DNA of 64,000 nucleotides from Chaetoderma sp. LZ-2023a. Taxonomy: Eukaryota; Mollusca; Caudofoveata; Chaetodermatida; Chaetodermatidae. Position numbers and translations under genes: made by a program. The notes under the pieces were generated by a model that saw nothing but the letters and a program-made list of their open reading frames with translations, made no database searches and was not told the DNA's origin. Shown one piece after another: positions 1 to 11,009 of this stretch (within the stretch, counting starts at the first letter, position 1; every line of letters starts with the position of its first letter). The stretch covers positions 99,172,860-99,236,859 of the forward strand of contig CM067374.1 in the NCBI GenBank assembly GCA_034401795.1, written 5' to 3'.

Positions 1-89
1 AATCAAATTAATTTCAAAGTATTCTACTGACTAAGTTCTATATCCTAAAGAATATACTTTATTTTTATATTTGTTGGTGAAAGGGTTAA
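1..89. repeat. Family J MITE, right end (cut by window edge)
   Basis: The segment begins with a hairpin arm like the one in families A and J and ends in GGTGAAAGGGTTAA. That end is the reverse complement of the TTAACCCTTTCACC start seen at 3168. TTAA ends suggest a piggyBac-type non-autonomous element. Confidence 0.5.
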
Positions 90-353
90 AGGACATTTTC
101 TCATTCCTGATTTGTAAAATGTTACGTGGGCGGACACCCGACCCGGACTCCCCGATTTGGGGAGCATGTAGAAATTGTTATGCTTTTACCAATCAAGTTG
201 ATCATATCCAAATGAAAGCTCTTATCAACATTGTTTTCAAAATGTGCATCTGCCGTACTTCTAGTGATTCTGTAACGATTAATGTCTTGAAACTTGGGAG
301 TATGGTTAGAGGTTATAAGGAATTAACTGTTATATTCTCATTGTGTGTAGTCG

Positions 354-575
354 TGGAGGATAACATCATAATCAATTATGTCATGAATGACTTGGCTAAG
401 TTCATCATGAACGCTTAATTGATGACGGACTAAGCTTTTTTGTGCGAATTGTACGTCTACAATTTAATAAACATTCTGTTGAATATTTTGAAACTAATTT
501 GACTGGGAAAGCGTGGGTGGAGCTTAGCTAAAGATGGGCAGGACATAGCTAAAACTGAATTTCTCCATTGCCAAA
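354..575 (-). repeat. Family A MITE, internally deleted
   Basis: Reverse-orientation copy. The CRE-like arm (AATCAATTATGTCATGAATGA) comes first, then GTTGAATATTTTGAAAC, then the GGTGGAGCTTAGCTAAAGAT arm. The second half of the central hairpin is missing, so the stem cannot form. The stretch 90-353 holds no feature I recognise. Confidence 0.6.
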
Positions 576-689
576 TAAATGTTGTGCTTTAAAATAAAAG
601 ACAGAAAGAAAATGAGTTAAAGCTTTTGTTTCATTCTTAGTCGCTAGATGTTCCTTCCTAATGCATCCTTTCTACTTCATTGGCAAACC

Positions 690-905
690 GTGTGCACCAT
701 AAAATGGCTTCAGCAGTCATCTTGCAAAAATGTACATTTGCAGACCAATAGAAGACTATTTTTGAAAATTTACAAGTGGAATACCTGGCTCAATATGACC
801 CAGTCATTCCAATGGTAAATTTTCAAAAAGAGTTGGTCCGCAAATGGATATTTTTATGAGAAAATTTAATTTTATTAGCAAATTTAACTGTTAAAGGGTT
901 ATAAG
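690..905. repeat. Family B palindromic MITE
   Basis: Carries the family core GCAGACCAATAGAAGACTATT, a diverged GAAAATTTAC..GTGGAAT..CTGGCTC stem and its inverse, and a right end TTAAAGGGTTA. Confidence 0.65.
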
Positions 906-1018
906 GAAGAAGGACTCGAAGATTTCGAACTAAGCGATTTACTAACTAAGGAAGTGTATACCAACACATGTGTCTTTAAGTGTCTGGCTGCTGCTAGCCA
1001 CCAGACAATAATTTCAAT

Positions 1019-1125
1019 GGGTAATATCTCTGGACCTGCTGAATATTTTGAAAATAATCTGACTGAAAGTTGTTGGTGGCTTCAACAACTTTCACTCAAA
1101 TTGTTTTCAAAATATTCAACATATC
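1019..1125. repeat. Degenerate hairpin element
   Basis: Sequence from 'ctggacctgctgaatatttt' to 'ttttcaaaatattcaac' is a mutated copy of the perfect hairpin at 18807-18895. Part of the stem around the loop has been lost. The stretch 1126-1639 shows nothing I recognise. Confidence 0.6.
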
Positions 1126-1639
1126 CAGATTTAATATATATGTAGTCTGCAGAAATTCAGCGGGCAGACAGTTAACCAATCAGAGGCATGTCGCTGTAGC
1201 AATTTATCCCAGTAAGAAATTTCTGCACTGAACAAAGTTTTATGAAGTCCACGCTTTCTATGAAATGTAAATTCTTGTATTTCGGTGTTCGTTAACATAT
1301 CTGTGACATTTTCATCCTTTCCTTTCCCGAAACTGTATTATTCAACAGCATTAACTGATGCTAGTACATGTCTGTTTACAATCGGCTTTGTATGTTTTTG
1401 TTTTCAAAAGAACTACAATTATAGGAATGTGGGTTGAGAGAATTCGTGAAGATATATACATGCGCTTCTTTTGTACATGTATGTGTGCAAATCTACGCTC
1501 AACTGCTGGCTACCGGAAATAACTTACGAGTTAATTTTCATGCAACCTATCATTGACCTTGTGATGCGCTTTTAATTTTGCTTAACGAACATAGAAACTA
1601 TTTGTTCAGTTGTACCATATGCTGTGGTCTGCGACATAA

Positions 1640-1868
1640 AGGATTAAAAATATTGTGTAAAGTGTTTTGGAATGACACTTTCCATTTTCAGGTCAAGAGA
1701 AGACCATTTTGTTGGAATTTCTCGACTGGAATTACTGGCTCCGTAACTGAGCGAGTCATTTCAGTGATAAATTTTCAAAAATAGTCTTCTATTGTCCGGC
1801 AAATGGACATTGACTAATGAAAACTCTTGGTGTGTTCTTGACCAATCTTGACCATTAAAGGGTTAAAG
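1640..1868. repeat. Family B MITE
   Basis: Contains GTCAAGAGAAGACCATTTT, a diverged TGACTGGCTC-type palindrome, AATTTTCAAAAATAGTCTTC, and a right end CCATTAAAGGGTTAA. It lies just upstream of the first zinc-finger exon, inside the presumed intron. Confidence 0.65.
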
Positions 1869-1932
1869 AATTAAATAAAGAATTAAATACAACAGGTCAA
1901 TGTTGATCCTTGTTAATCGCTTTTCTTTGCAG

Positions 1933-2579
1933 CTTGGCCCAAGAATACTGGTCATAGAATTACATTCACGGGGCTGAAGCATCAGGCGTCACAATTCTTA
2001 AGCCGTCGCACTGGATATAAAAGTAGATCATTGGATGTCCAAAAAGCTAGATCCAGGACAAAATTACCTGCTCATTTACGAGTCCTTCAAAAGCCAGTGG
2101 GATCAGGTGAAACGCGATCAAAAGACACAAAGTTCTTGTGTCCGTATTGTCAACGAAATGATTTTGGATCTACAGAATTCTCAACACATATCATAGAACA
2201 TTTGGACAGGACTGCCAGAAGTTTTACATGCATAGTTTGCGGATCTGTGATAAATGAACTTTGGAACTTTATTCGACACACACGTGGTCATTCAGCACAG
2301 ATGAAAAGACGATTTGAGTGTGATTTGTGTGGTCGGTCATTTAACCGAAGCGATAGTTTAAGAAGACATGAGTGGGCATTGCATAAAATAAAACTTCCTT
2401 TATTATCTTTAATGCCATCAAATACCCAGACAATGGCACCGCTGCCAAATACAGCTCCTCAGTCACTGACTATAGATGAAACATTTCCAGTGGAGGAAAC
2501 TCTCTACTCAACTTCTGATGCACAGCTTGAATCTGAAGAAATGTTCTTACCCTGGGATGTTGCTGACACTGGCTCTTAA
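1933..2579 (+). CDS. Terminal exon with three C2H2 zinc fingers (copy 1)
   Basis: This is a terminal coding exon of a DNA-binding zinc-finger protein, presumably nuclear. The 3' splice site is the pyrimidine-rich tract ending TTTGCAG at 1932. The frame is open from there to the TAA at 2577-2579. Two bases (CT) complete a split codon, so entry is phase 1, and 214 residues follow. From the first whole codon, the fingers lie at about residues 69-89, 99-119 and 129-150. Each reads C-x2-C-x12-H, ending H-x3-H, H-x3-H and H-x4-H. A basic stretch precedes them and a 60-residue Ser/Thr/Glu-rich tail follows. No credible start codon or 5' exon is nearby, so it must be spliced to upstream exons. Exons at 12193 and 35410 share the architecture. 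The stop codon coincides with the TTAA end of a family B MITE. The upstream partner, for example a BTB exon, is unknown. Confidence 0.85.
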
Positions 2580-2785
2580 TCCTGTAACTCTCATATCAGC
2601 CAAAACCGCCTTCTGCAGTGGTCTTGAGAATTGTCGATTTGCAGACCAAGAGAAGACTATTTTTGAAAATTTACCACAGGAATGACTGGCTCTTAATTAA
2701 AAATGTCTTCTTGGTCTGCAAATCAACATTTTCTATGAGGAAATCGAAGTTTTGTCGAACAATTTCAAGTTTTATATGGTTAAAT
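2576..2785. repeat. Family B MITE abutting the stop codon of zinc-finger exon 1
   Basis: Starts TTAATCCTGTAAC, matching the family start TTAACCCTTTAAC, and ends GGTTAA. The internal GCAGACCAAGAGAAGACTAT core is present, with the centre shortened. Its TTAA end includes the TAA stop at 2577-2579, so any 3' UTR here begins in MITE sequence. Confidence 0.65.
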
Positions 2786-2984
2786 CATTTGATCAATTCT
2801 CTGCTTAGTTATCTTGAGCATATCACAAATTCACAAGTCTCAGTCATGCTCTTGATGTAATGTAGATGTATGTACAAACGGAATGTTTCCTTGCTCGGAA
2901 TTATGCCTCCAGCCTGTGAACTTGTGGTATTCTACACAATGTGTGTTAATTTAACACTGCTAGTCATGAGTAGTCGAGAAAATC

Positions 2985-3115
2985 TCAATATTCATTTGCA
3001 TGCCAAGAGAAGACTATTTAAAAATAGTTTTCCACTGGAATCACTGACTCGGTTACAAAGCCAGGCATTCCAATGACAAATTTTCAAAAATTGTCTTGGC
3101 CTGCAACTATATTCC
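2985..3115. repeat. Family B MITE fragment
   Basis: Contains GCCAAGAGAAGACTATTT, a diverged CCACTGGAATCACTGACTCGG stem half and the partner half CATTCCAATGACAAATTTTC. The termini are worn. Confidence 0.5.
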
Positions 3116-3167
3116 CGAAGCTATAAACTACAGAAGCCATTTTGGCCAGTTTCACCATTTCCAAGTG

Positions 3168-3278
3168 TTAACCCTTTCACCGACATATCCCTGAAAAGTA
3201 TTCTTTACGATATAAAAAGTATTCTGTTGAATATTTTGAAATTAATTTAACTGGGAGCCGTTGCTGCCTAAGGGTTAA
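3168..3278. repeat. Family J short MITE with TTAA ends
   Basis: Runs from TTAACCCTTTCACC to AAGGGTTAA. The interior carries GTTGAATATTTTGAAATTAA and TGGGAGCCGTTGCTGCC, the same hairpin arm as in family A. About 110 bp long, with only one arm of the hairpin. Confidence 0.55.
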
Positions 3279-4027
3279 GTAAATCAGACATCAGACTTTG
3301 GTGAAAGCTGACGCTAGCGGCTAGACATGTGCTGGAAATTAGATATTATTTTCCGAACTATATAATACCTGCCCTTGTAGATAATACTATGTGTCAAAGA
3401 TCTCAAACAAGTTCCCATGTAATGTCAAAATTATTAACAGGGTTTAAAATTTTGATACTGCATTGGAACCAGTTTCTGTTTCTCTTCATATATAAACAGA
3501 ATGAATATTATCCTATAGCCGCTTGTCAATTCTGCATCCAAATAGTCCTGTCATTACAGATACCTCTGATAAGTATGACTAATTAGAATGAGTCTCTGTT
3601 TGTCAATTTTTTTACATTTCTGACAAAGCAGGCGCCATGTCGTAATGATGTGTCACACTTAAAAATTTCCTTAACATAATGCTGACAATATTATGAACTT
3701 ACATGTATTTATATGGAATTATATTAATGGCATAATAGAAATACAATTAATATTCATTAAAATATATACAATTTGTCTTTCTGGCATGTAGCAGATCCAT
3801 TGACTCGAATAGATACTGTGCAAAATTCCACATCTTTATGCATTCTCGTATTGTAGAATGTTTGGAGGACATTCCTGCACCGTAAAATATGTCAATCGGG
3901 AAATCCCTCGGTCACATCAGAATATGTTGTCCTCCATGTAATATGACCGTACCAATTTAGTACCACTGGATTTGTATAGAGTAAATGGAACCCACTGATA
4001 TAATGTCTCCGGTATTAAGTCACAGGT
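3279..4027. other. Non-coding stretch, nothing recognised
   Basis: AT-rich intronic or intergenic DNA. I see no long frame with domain signal and no family A-J core. Confidence 0.5.
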
Positions 4028-4915
4028 TTTTGTCGCCTACGAAGCAGAAAGCGAGACATGTCACTTTTCTGCCGGCAATGGCGTCAGCAATGTTAAGTTT
4101 TTGCATTTAGCAAAACTTCTCAGCTTATATTTCAGGATCAATTAATCCTATTACAACTAAACTTGGCTATGTGGTTGTTGTCTCGCCTGCGAAGCAGTAA
4201 GCAAGACACATGTGTCACTTTTCCGATGCGTCAACAATGTTAAGTTTTTGCGTTTAGCAAAACTTCTCGGCTTATATTTCTGGATCAATTAATCCTATTG
4301 CAACTAAACTTGGCTGTGTGTTTGCATATATTGTTAGGATGTGGCATGATGATACTGAGGTCACAAGGTCACGGTCACTGTGACCTTGATACAAAACACT
4401 GGGTTTTTTCAATGTTAAGTTTTTGCGTTTAGCAAAACTTCTTGGCTTGTCTTTCATGATTGGTTTATCCCCTATAGAACTAAACTTGGATACATTATTA
4501 CCTATAATGTTAGGAAGCAGCATGTTGACACTGAAGTCACAGTCATGGTCAAAGTTTTTAGGCTTAACAAATCTTATCATATTATATTTCGGGATTGCTT
4601 AACCCTAATGGAGCACAACTTAGGTAAATGGTTGCTTATGCCAAGAGGATACAGGATGGTGACATGGAGGTCACCAGGTCAAAGGTCAAGGCCATTCTCA
4701 TATTGCTATTTGACCTCTGCTTTTTCAACTTTAAGTTTTTCCATTCAGCAAATCATTTATATTTTAGGATTGGTTAATCCTATTGGAACCAAACTTGAAT
4801 ACATTGGTATCTATAATGTTAGGAAGCATGATAACACAGAGGTCGCAAGCTGAAAGGTCACTGTGACAAACAGGAGACAGACGAGACATTTAATTCCGCA
4901 GAATTTTTGTTGTGA
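4028..4915 (+). repeat. Family D repeat, compound copy
   Basis: Two starts of the type TCGCCTACGAAGCAG..GCGAGACA are seen at about 4035 and 4183. They are followed by repeated GTTAAGTTTTTGCRTTTAGC and 'CCTATT..ACTAAACTTGG' modules. The end is AGACGAGACATTTAATTCCG. At least four related internal units recur, so it is a compound or tandem copy. No protein is encoded. Confidence 0.65.
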
Positions 4916-4957
4916 TTATGTCTCCCCATCCCCCCACCCCACACTATAAATATATTA

Positions 4958-4962
<5 letters not shown>

Positions 4963-5014
<52 letters not shown>
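4963..5014. repeat. (TA)n microsatellite
   Basis: About 26 uninterrupted AT dinucleotides. Confidence 0.95.
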
Positions 5015-5023
<9 letters not shown>

Positions 5024-5429
5024 TAGCATTTGATTTTTGTCTGTGTTTGCCTGCGTGTTTGGGCTGATATCTCCATTTCTACTGAAGAAAAACTCAAACT
5101 TATTTGGAGGCTACACATGGGTATCTTGATACCCATTGTCTGCTGTTCACCAAACTACGATGGAAGGTTGCCTTCGTGAGTCCGAAGAACAATATACAAT
5201 TTTGGGGGAGTATTTAAGTAACGTTTACTGTCTTAATGACTCAATTACAAAAATTTAGTTGCTTGTAAAAATGTTAGTGAACTGAAGAGATCATTACCAA
5301 GCTTAAGTTGTTTGTTTCCCTTGTGTTTCCGACGAACTTGCTTCTTGAATCAATGGTCAAGGTTGCTGACCCAACTTTGGAAATTGTGTTGCTGTGGATG
5401 CATTCTGTGCTCAGCTACAATCACTACAG

Positions 5430-5900
5430 AGCGTGACTTACTGGATCCAGTCTGGAGACTGAAATACTGGGCACCAGTACCTCTATGGTGCGGGCTGTAT
5501 CAGCGGTGTCCGCTACTGGATCCAATTTTGCAGGCTGGCAGCCATCCAATGGGATCTCGTACTAGATCAAATGCAAGGCGAGTCCTAAGCTAGAAGGCAT
5601 GGTGATTACCTCTTGTTCTGTTCCCTGGGCAGCCATGGCAACAACTGCAGGAAGGCTTTCTATTAGGATATAATACCCTGCCGGTCCCACCCATTTGCAA
5701 TGCATCAGTGTCAAAGGGACACCGCTCAATGTGCAATCGGTGTCAAAGGGACACCGTTCAATCAACATTCGTTGCAACAGGACACCAAGAGGTGCCCCAT
5801 TTGAGGAAAATGGGACACCAGAATAACAACCGGTGTAGGATCAACGGTGTAGGGACACCGGGGATCTGGCCGGTGTCCAGGCGACATGGTTTAAAAGGTT
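5430..5900. repeat. Segment rich in GGACACC/GGTGTCC motifs
   Basis: More GC-rich than its surroundings. GGGACACC or its complement recurs irregularly, mainly between 5690 and 5890, along with paired CTGGATCCA motifs near 5440 and 5515. Open frames here are cysteine-rich by chance and match no domain I know. It may be part of a degraded repeat. Confidence 0.35.
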
Positions 5901-6020
5901 TTAAAAAATCAGTCTGACGCCTAATCACAGCAAGTACTCAGCTTATGGTTGCCAAGATTCAATTGAAGATAACCCACATCAGCTGAAGACGTACATGTAG
6001 TTATCATCCTTCTTAATATA

Positions 6021-6392
6021 TAGGAATCCAGTCTCGGTCAAGTGTGTGATGTCATAATCAAATACGGCACAAGTAGTCTGACGTCGCAATTGAAATACAT
6101 CATGAATGGCATATCTAAGTTCATCAGGAACTCTTAGTAGTCCGTCATGTGTACAAATTGTATGTCTACTACTTAATAACCATTCTGTTGAATATTTTGA
6201 AATTAATTTGATGGGCCGCTGTTGCAACAGCACCCAGTCAAATTAGTTTCAAAATATTCAACAACTTACCTGTATATTTTTCTGGAAATTGCAATTCAGA
6301 GACTTCAGGGTTCGATAGATCCCAACACGGGCAAATCATGGGTTGAGCTTAGCTAAAGATTGGCGGGCCATAGCTAAAGATGGATTCATCTA
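6021..6392 (-). repeat. Family A MITE, near full length
   Basis: Runs from TAGGAATCCAGTC to ATGGATTCATCTA. The order is CRE-like arm (TGATGTCATAATCAAATA), central hairpin with a GCTGTTGCAACAGC core, then TTACCTGTATATTTTTCTGG and the GGTTGAGCTTAGCTAAAG arm. Confidence 0.75.
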
Positions 6393-7009
6393 TTGTGCCA
6401 AAGTTCCTGATTGAACACGTTGAATAATGAGTCACCCTGGATTCATTGTGATGTGCGGCGTCGCTATACACTGCGACTTTCATAAATAACTTGCTATTGA
6501 TGATATCATTATCAAAAATAACCGTCAATTGGTGAATCTAGTACCGGTACATTGTCATGTCAATGCCAGTCTATTGTCATCTATACAGGGGTTCGGTGTG
6601 TAAAGGGATTATTAAAAGAGCATCCTGAAAATATTTTGAAGATAATAATTTTTAGGAAATAACTACTTATTGGACAAGATTATTTCACAAAAATGTAATC
6701 ATTCAGTATATGCAAAACATGGCTTCTCGGATATCAAATTTTCAAATATCGTAGGATTCTTTTTCGTGTTTAGCGGGCGTGGATTATTTTTTTGATCGCG
6801 GATCACAAAACGTAACAATTTGGTGTTATTGCATCCTGTACATGCCTTCTACTTGTTGGCACAGAGTGCTGAAAACTTTAACGCTTTCTGAACTGTTATA
6901 TTCTCTGGGATTCGAAGAATGTATGTTGTTCAAACATTGACCATAAAGGTTTACGTTATCCTCACAGGTAAAGTGCTGAGTTTGAGATTAGGCAGTGTGG
7001 CAAGTGGTG
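6393..7009. other. Non-coding stretch, nothing recognised
   Basis: AT-rich with no supported gene or repeat core. Confidence 0.45.
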
Positions 7010-7136
7010 ATTCGTGATGATCCAAGTGTTTGCGACAAGCATTGAGTTTGTTCAAGAGGGCCTTTGAAACTGCCCAGCAGTTGTATAACATTATTGAGAC
7101 ACAGGCAGCTTCATATAGATGCACCTTGAGTTTCAT
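7010..7136 (-). pseudogene. LINE reverse-transcriptase relic (thumb region)
   Basis: The minus-strand translation reads KLKVHLYEAACVSIMLYNCW and continues AVSKALLNKLNACRKHL. This resembles the post-catalytic 'K-x-YEACVVS-x-LLYNC-x-W..LLKKLD' segment of non-LTR retrotransposon reverse transcriptases. Only about 40 residues are recognisable. No FADD box or 3' tail is nearby. Confidence 0.5.
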
Positions 7137-7479
7137 GGGAATTTAAGAGGTGTAAATTCACAATTTAGAGGCCTGGAAAGCAAGGTTTCCTTTCACACAA
7201 AGATTTGCAATGTCAGTAGAACAGCAGAAATGTGAACCCAAGATGCTGCGCTTCCTTCACTTCGTCTCAGACCGAAGTAAGGTACACATGTGTGAGCTCG
7301 GTTTTGGCTTTATTTATGAAGAGGTTTGTGGCTTTAAGCTGTTTTGCTGCTATTGGAAGCATTTCATCAATGGGACCCTTTTTTCATCGATGAAATTAAC
7401 ATCAACAGCATACCCCATTTCTAGTGGCATATGTAGCTTGGATATTGGAAGATTGGATTCTCGAATAGATGGTAGCTGC

Positions 7480-7560
7480 AGTAACCCAACAGACCTATAT
7501 ATAAATTTTCAAAGGTAGTCTTCTCTAGGCCTGTAAATCGACTAGCGGCTCATCCGGGTT
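7480..7560. repeat. Family B fragment
   Basis: Carries ATAAATTTTCAAAGGTAGTC followed by CTGTAAATCGACT, the right half of a worn family B palindrome. Confidence 0.4.
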
Positions 7561-7754
7561 AATTTCAAACACAGCATATGGCAGATGTTTTGTCATGTAA
7601 ATTCTCGATTTTTTCAGATTTCCCGGATGTTTCTTTGATTTTCCAGATTTTTTCCCAGTAACACACCTAATGTGGTGGAATCCTAATTTATAGTAGCAAT
7701 CTGAGCAAAATCGGACCAGTAGTTACTGAGATATACACAAATCCAGAATTTGAT

Positions 7755-8097
7755 CTGATTAAATACAGATGCCAGAAGAAAGTGGGCATCACCACAGAGA
7801 GGCGAGGAGACAGCATCCACTCGTTTGATAGACTGAAGCAAGTGATCATCTTCAGACTCCGGTTAGGCAACTGCAGACTGAATGCCCACCCACATCCACA
7901 GACGAAGGTTACTCTCGACAGCTTCCTGTCCATCTGGCACACTATCCCAAACAGTAGAGCATATACTACAAGATTGGCCCCTCTTAGATGAGCTACGTAG
8001 AATGACATGCTCGCGACCTATAGCTTTAAATGAAAAACTCTGGGGCCATGCTGCACAACTCACCATAACAGCCGATTTCATCATAGACAGTACTTAA
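7755..8097 (+). pseudogene. LINE 3'-terminal ORF relic with frameshift
   Basis: The first frame gives IFRLRLGNCRLNAHPH. A frame change near 7890-7910 leads to a second frame with SCPSGTLSQTVEHILQDWPL and then LWGHAAQL..TADFI. This matches the C-terminal region of LINE ORFs that normally reads 'FRLRTGHCRLNAHL..CPCG..QTVEHVLQDCPL..LWG'. Two expected cysteines are lost (CPSG, QDW). It is a broken, probably inert fragment. The upstream reverse transcriptase is absent. Confidence 0.65.
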
Positions 8098-8442
8098 TAT
8101 TCAATTGTGATTGCAAAGCCAATTATATGTGAAAGCAGAAAAAGAATAATCCGATCTTGATCCGAATTCTGTTATCCTGATCATGGACAATGTCTGGAAA
8201 TCCTCTTGCACTACAAAATTCCTTCTTTGTGTTAAAATCTGAATGAAATCTGATCAATAGTTTTTTTGATACAGCTCTGGACACACAGACAGACCTACAT
8301 ACAGACAGATCTGATTCCAGTTAACATCTTCCCCTTTACGGGGCAAGGGTAAATGTATAGTGAACAGATTATTACAGCTTAATATGTTATAGCTGAAGCA
8401 CATTCGTTAGTGTGTGTCATTGTTAATGTTTAGAATTATGGA

Positions 8443-8620
8443 ATGAGACCTTTACCTCAGGGATTTTGGTGGATAATCTTGCTGTCTACGACAACATCTT
8501 CCACCAAATTTGTTGACAAATGAACACCAGTTATCTTTTAATTTAATTGGAAAATTAAACATTTTGACATCAGTGGTAGTGGTTAAAGGTGATACATACA
8601 AGAGGACCTGGTATATCATA
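8443..8620. repeat. Family C palindromic MITE
   Basis: Left arm 'gataatcttgctgtctacga' and right arm 'caacatcttccaccaaattt' flank the centre. Then come ACACCAGTTATCTTTTAATT, TTGACATCAGTGGTAGTGG and TTAAAGG. Related copies lie at 8885, 21296 and 62815. Confidence 0.55.
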
Positions 8621-8721
8621 CCTGTAAAGGCATATAGAAAGGGCAATTTGATTGTTTGAAGGAAGCAATATGCATTTTATTTGATCTAAGATTTAAGATA
8701 AATTGCATCCTTTTGTGAGAG

Positions 8722-8884
8722 AGGGAACTATAATTTTAGCTATACTCTGCCCATTCTTAGGTAAGCTCCGCCTGCTTTGTACATGTCTGTTTGAATCGGT
8801 TTTAACAAACCGCAGAATCTCAATTTCAAGTGAACTATATACAGTTCTCGTTAAATTAGTTTCAAAATATTCAGCAGAATGTTT
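8722..8884 (+). repeat. Family A MITE, left part only
   Basis: Begins GAGGGAACTATAATTTTAGC. It keeps the CATTCTTAGGTAAGCTCCGCC arm and part of the hairpin, and is interrupted by the family C copy that starts at 8885. Confidence 0.6.
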
Positions 8885-9098
8885 ATTAACTCTGACCACT
8901 CTGATGTCAATATTCTATCTTTTACTGTGTGTCAATAGCGATGGTATGGGTGTACAATTTTCAACAATTTGTTGGACGATGTTGCTGTGTACGACAGCAC
9001 CATCATCCACCAAATTTGTTGAAAAATGTACACCAGTTTAATATCTTTAAATCTAATTTGAAGATTTTTAATTTTGACATCAGAGTGGTACGGGTTAA
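8885..9098. repeat. Family C palindromic MITE
   Basis: Runs from TTAACTCTGACCACTCTGATG to ATCAGAGTGGTACGGGTTAA with a palindromic centre (TTTTCAACAATTTGTTGGA paired with CCACCAAATTTGTTGAAAAA). It is nested in or next to the truncated family A copy. Confidence 0.65.
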
Positions 9099-9446
9099 TT
9101 TGTAAATTCACCAAAGAGATTCAATCCAGACACATTTGTGACAGATCTTTACCACCTTTACCAGACCTACCTCATTTTGATTGTGACGTCAGAAAACAAA
9201 CGGTGTATTTGATTATGATGTAAGATACTTGACATGCTTGAGAGGTAGATCAGACCCATCTATTGTAAGAGTAGAAGTTTTTGTTGACTTGACATATAAT
9301 ATATAATTATATAATCCTACAGCTTTAATCCAAAATAGTAATTATTGTTGCAAAATATTCATTTTCCATGCACAAATATAAAGATTATTTCGATAGTTGA
9401 TCTGGTTTACAATCGGGTACATTGGCAAAATGTAACATTGGCCTCA
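9099..9446. other. Non-coding stretch
   Basis: AT-rich. One TGACGTCA motif lies near 9184. Otherwise nothing is recognised. Confidence 0.4.
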
Positions 9447-9630
9447 ATGGATGAATCCAGTTTTAGCTATGCCCCACTCATCTCTATCTAAGCTCCACCA
9501 AAGCTTTGCCCCGTTGGAATCTTTCGATCCATGTACTCTCTGAATATCAATTTCCAGAAAACTATACAGGTAAGCTGTTGACGATTTTGAAACGAATTTA
9601 ACTGGGTGTTGTTGCTGCATGTGGGTATGA
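9447..9630 (+). repeat. Family A MITE, left half
   Basis: Begins GATGAATCCAGTTTTAGCTA. It keeps CTAAGCTCCACCAAAGC and ACTATACAGGTAAGCTGTTG, then loses similarity inside the hairpin. Confidence 0.65.
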
Positions 9631-10385
9631 ACATGACAAATCGTAAATTTCAGTTGGCCAATGTATTGCATGCTGGGTAGCATTGCACACTGGGTAAATA
9701 GAACAGAAATCAAAAGCAGCTCATATCTCGGTGAAAAGTGTCTATTTAATGGGACACAAGAACTTTAACCTTCATTCACTACTAAGTCGTTTTTGTTTTG
9801 GAACCGGCTTGCTGCAGAGTTAGGTTCCATGAATGTCATATGCGCTAATGCGCTATGTCATCTAAAAGGTTTTGCAATTATTCCAAATGAACCAGTAGTT
9901 GTATTTACGGTTGAAAGCAGCATGCCAGTGACCTACTTGAAACCCTGCTTGCCTCTGACATGCATGTTTCTGCCTCTCTGACATGCCTGTTTCTGACACT
10001 GCTGCTGCCCTCTCTGACACTATAGGCTCACCGTCATGAGACGTTTTTAGATGTACATTGTCCTTAAAATGTATGTTCAGTATTGGAATGGAGTCTGTCA
10101 TTGGTTCTGCAAGTGGGGATTAACTATAAAACTATCAGAAGCAACTTTATAAAAGCATCAGTCCCTTCAAAAGACCTTCATCAATGATAGCTTGGAGACA
10201 TTTATCGCCTACATAAAGAAAATTATTTAATTCGATACATTATCAACAAACTGACAGCCAAGTAATAAGGAAAAATTAGTAACTCTCCCTGGAGCTTTCA
10301 TGATCTCGGTTATTTCTTCAGCAGATAAATCATCCAGGGATCGGGACCAAGATTTTTTGGAAATGTAACTGCAAAGTGTTTTAGA
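9631..10385. other. Non-coding stretch with a short degenerate tandem repeat
   Basis: At about 9950-10020 a motif of the form TCTGACATGC..TGTTTCTG recurs with CTCTGACA. The rest shows nothing I recognise. Confidence 0.4.
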
Positions 10386-10815
10386 GCATTCCATTTCTGG
10401 CTATGCCCCGTCCCTTTGTAGCTTAGCTCCATCCATGCTTTGTCTTTGTTGGTATCGATCGAACTCTGGATTCCCAGAATCCCAATATCAAGTAACTATA
10501 CAGGTAAGCTGTTGAATATTTTGAAATACAGGTAATCTGTTGAATATTTTGAAACTAATTTGACTGTGAGCTGTTGTTGCTTATGGCAACAACAGTTCCC
10601 AGTCAAATTGGTTTCAAAATATTCAAGCGACTATTAAATCCTTGTAGTAAAGACATATACAATTCGTACACTTGATGGACTGTTCAATGTTCATGATGGA
10701 GCTAGATACATCATTCATTACACATTTTGATTGTGACATCAGCCAACATAACAAGTGACGTAATTGATTATAAATGATGTCATTACTTGAGTGACAAATT
10801 AGATTACACATTGCT
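10386..10815 (+). repeat. Family A MITE with a partly duplicated hairpin arm
   Basis: The left arm is present, then ACAGGTAAGCTGTTGAATAT and, again, ACAGGTAATCTGTTGAATAT. This is a direct duplication of about 32 bp at the hairpin base. The GCTGTTGTTGCttatgGCAACAACAG loop region and the GTGACATCAGCC arm follow. Confidence 0.7.
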
Positions 10816-11009
10816 TTATTGCCCTTATCTTTTCTGAATACAGTAAGTTTGGATCAAACCTGATCAGCCGATGAAAACAATGATTACTTTGAAATCTGGC
10901 TACACAGCCATCACATCAAAAAGTTAGTGATCATGTATGTGTGTGTGCGTGCGTGCATTACTGACTATCTAGTTGATTAAATACGCATTACTGCTTCAAA
11001 TATGTTAAC

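Noticed and set aside
71..418. 115-codon open frame
   Set aside because: It runs across anonymous AT-rich DNA into a family A MITE. No domain, splice context or start support.
4858..5136. Minus-strand 92-codon frame with a Tyr-Ile repeat
   Set aside because: The repeat is the translation of a (TA)n microsatellite.
5312..5593. Cysteine-rich frame that might suggest a zinc finger
   Set aside because: Cysteine and histidine spacing fits no C2H2 or other finger, and there is no splice or start support.
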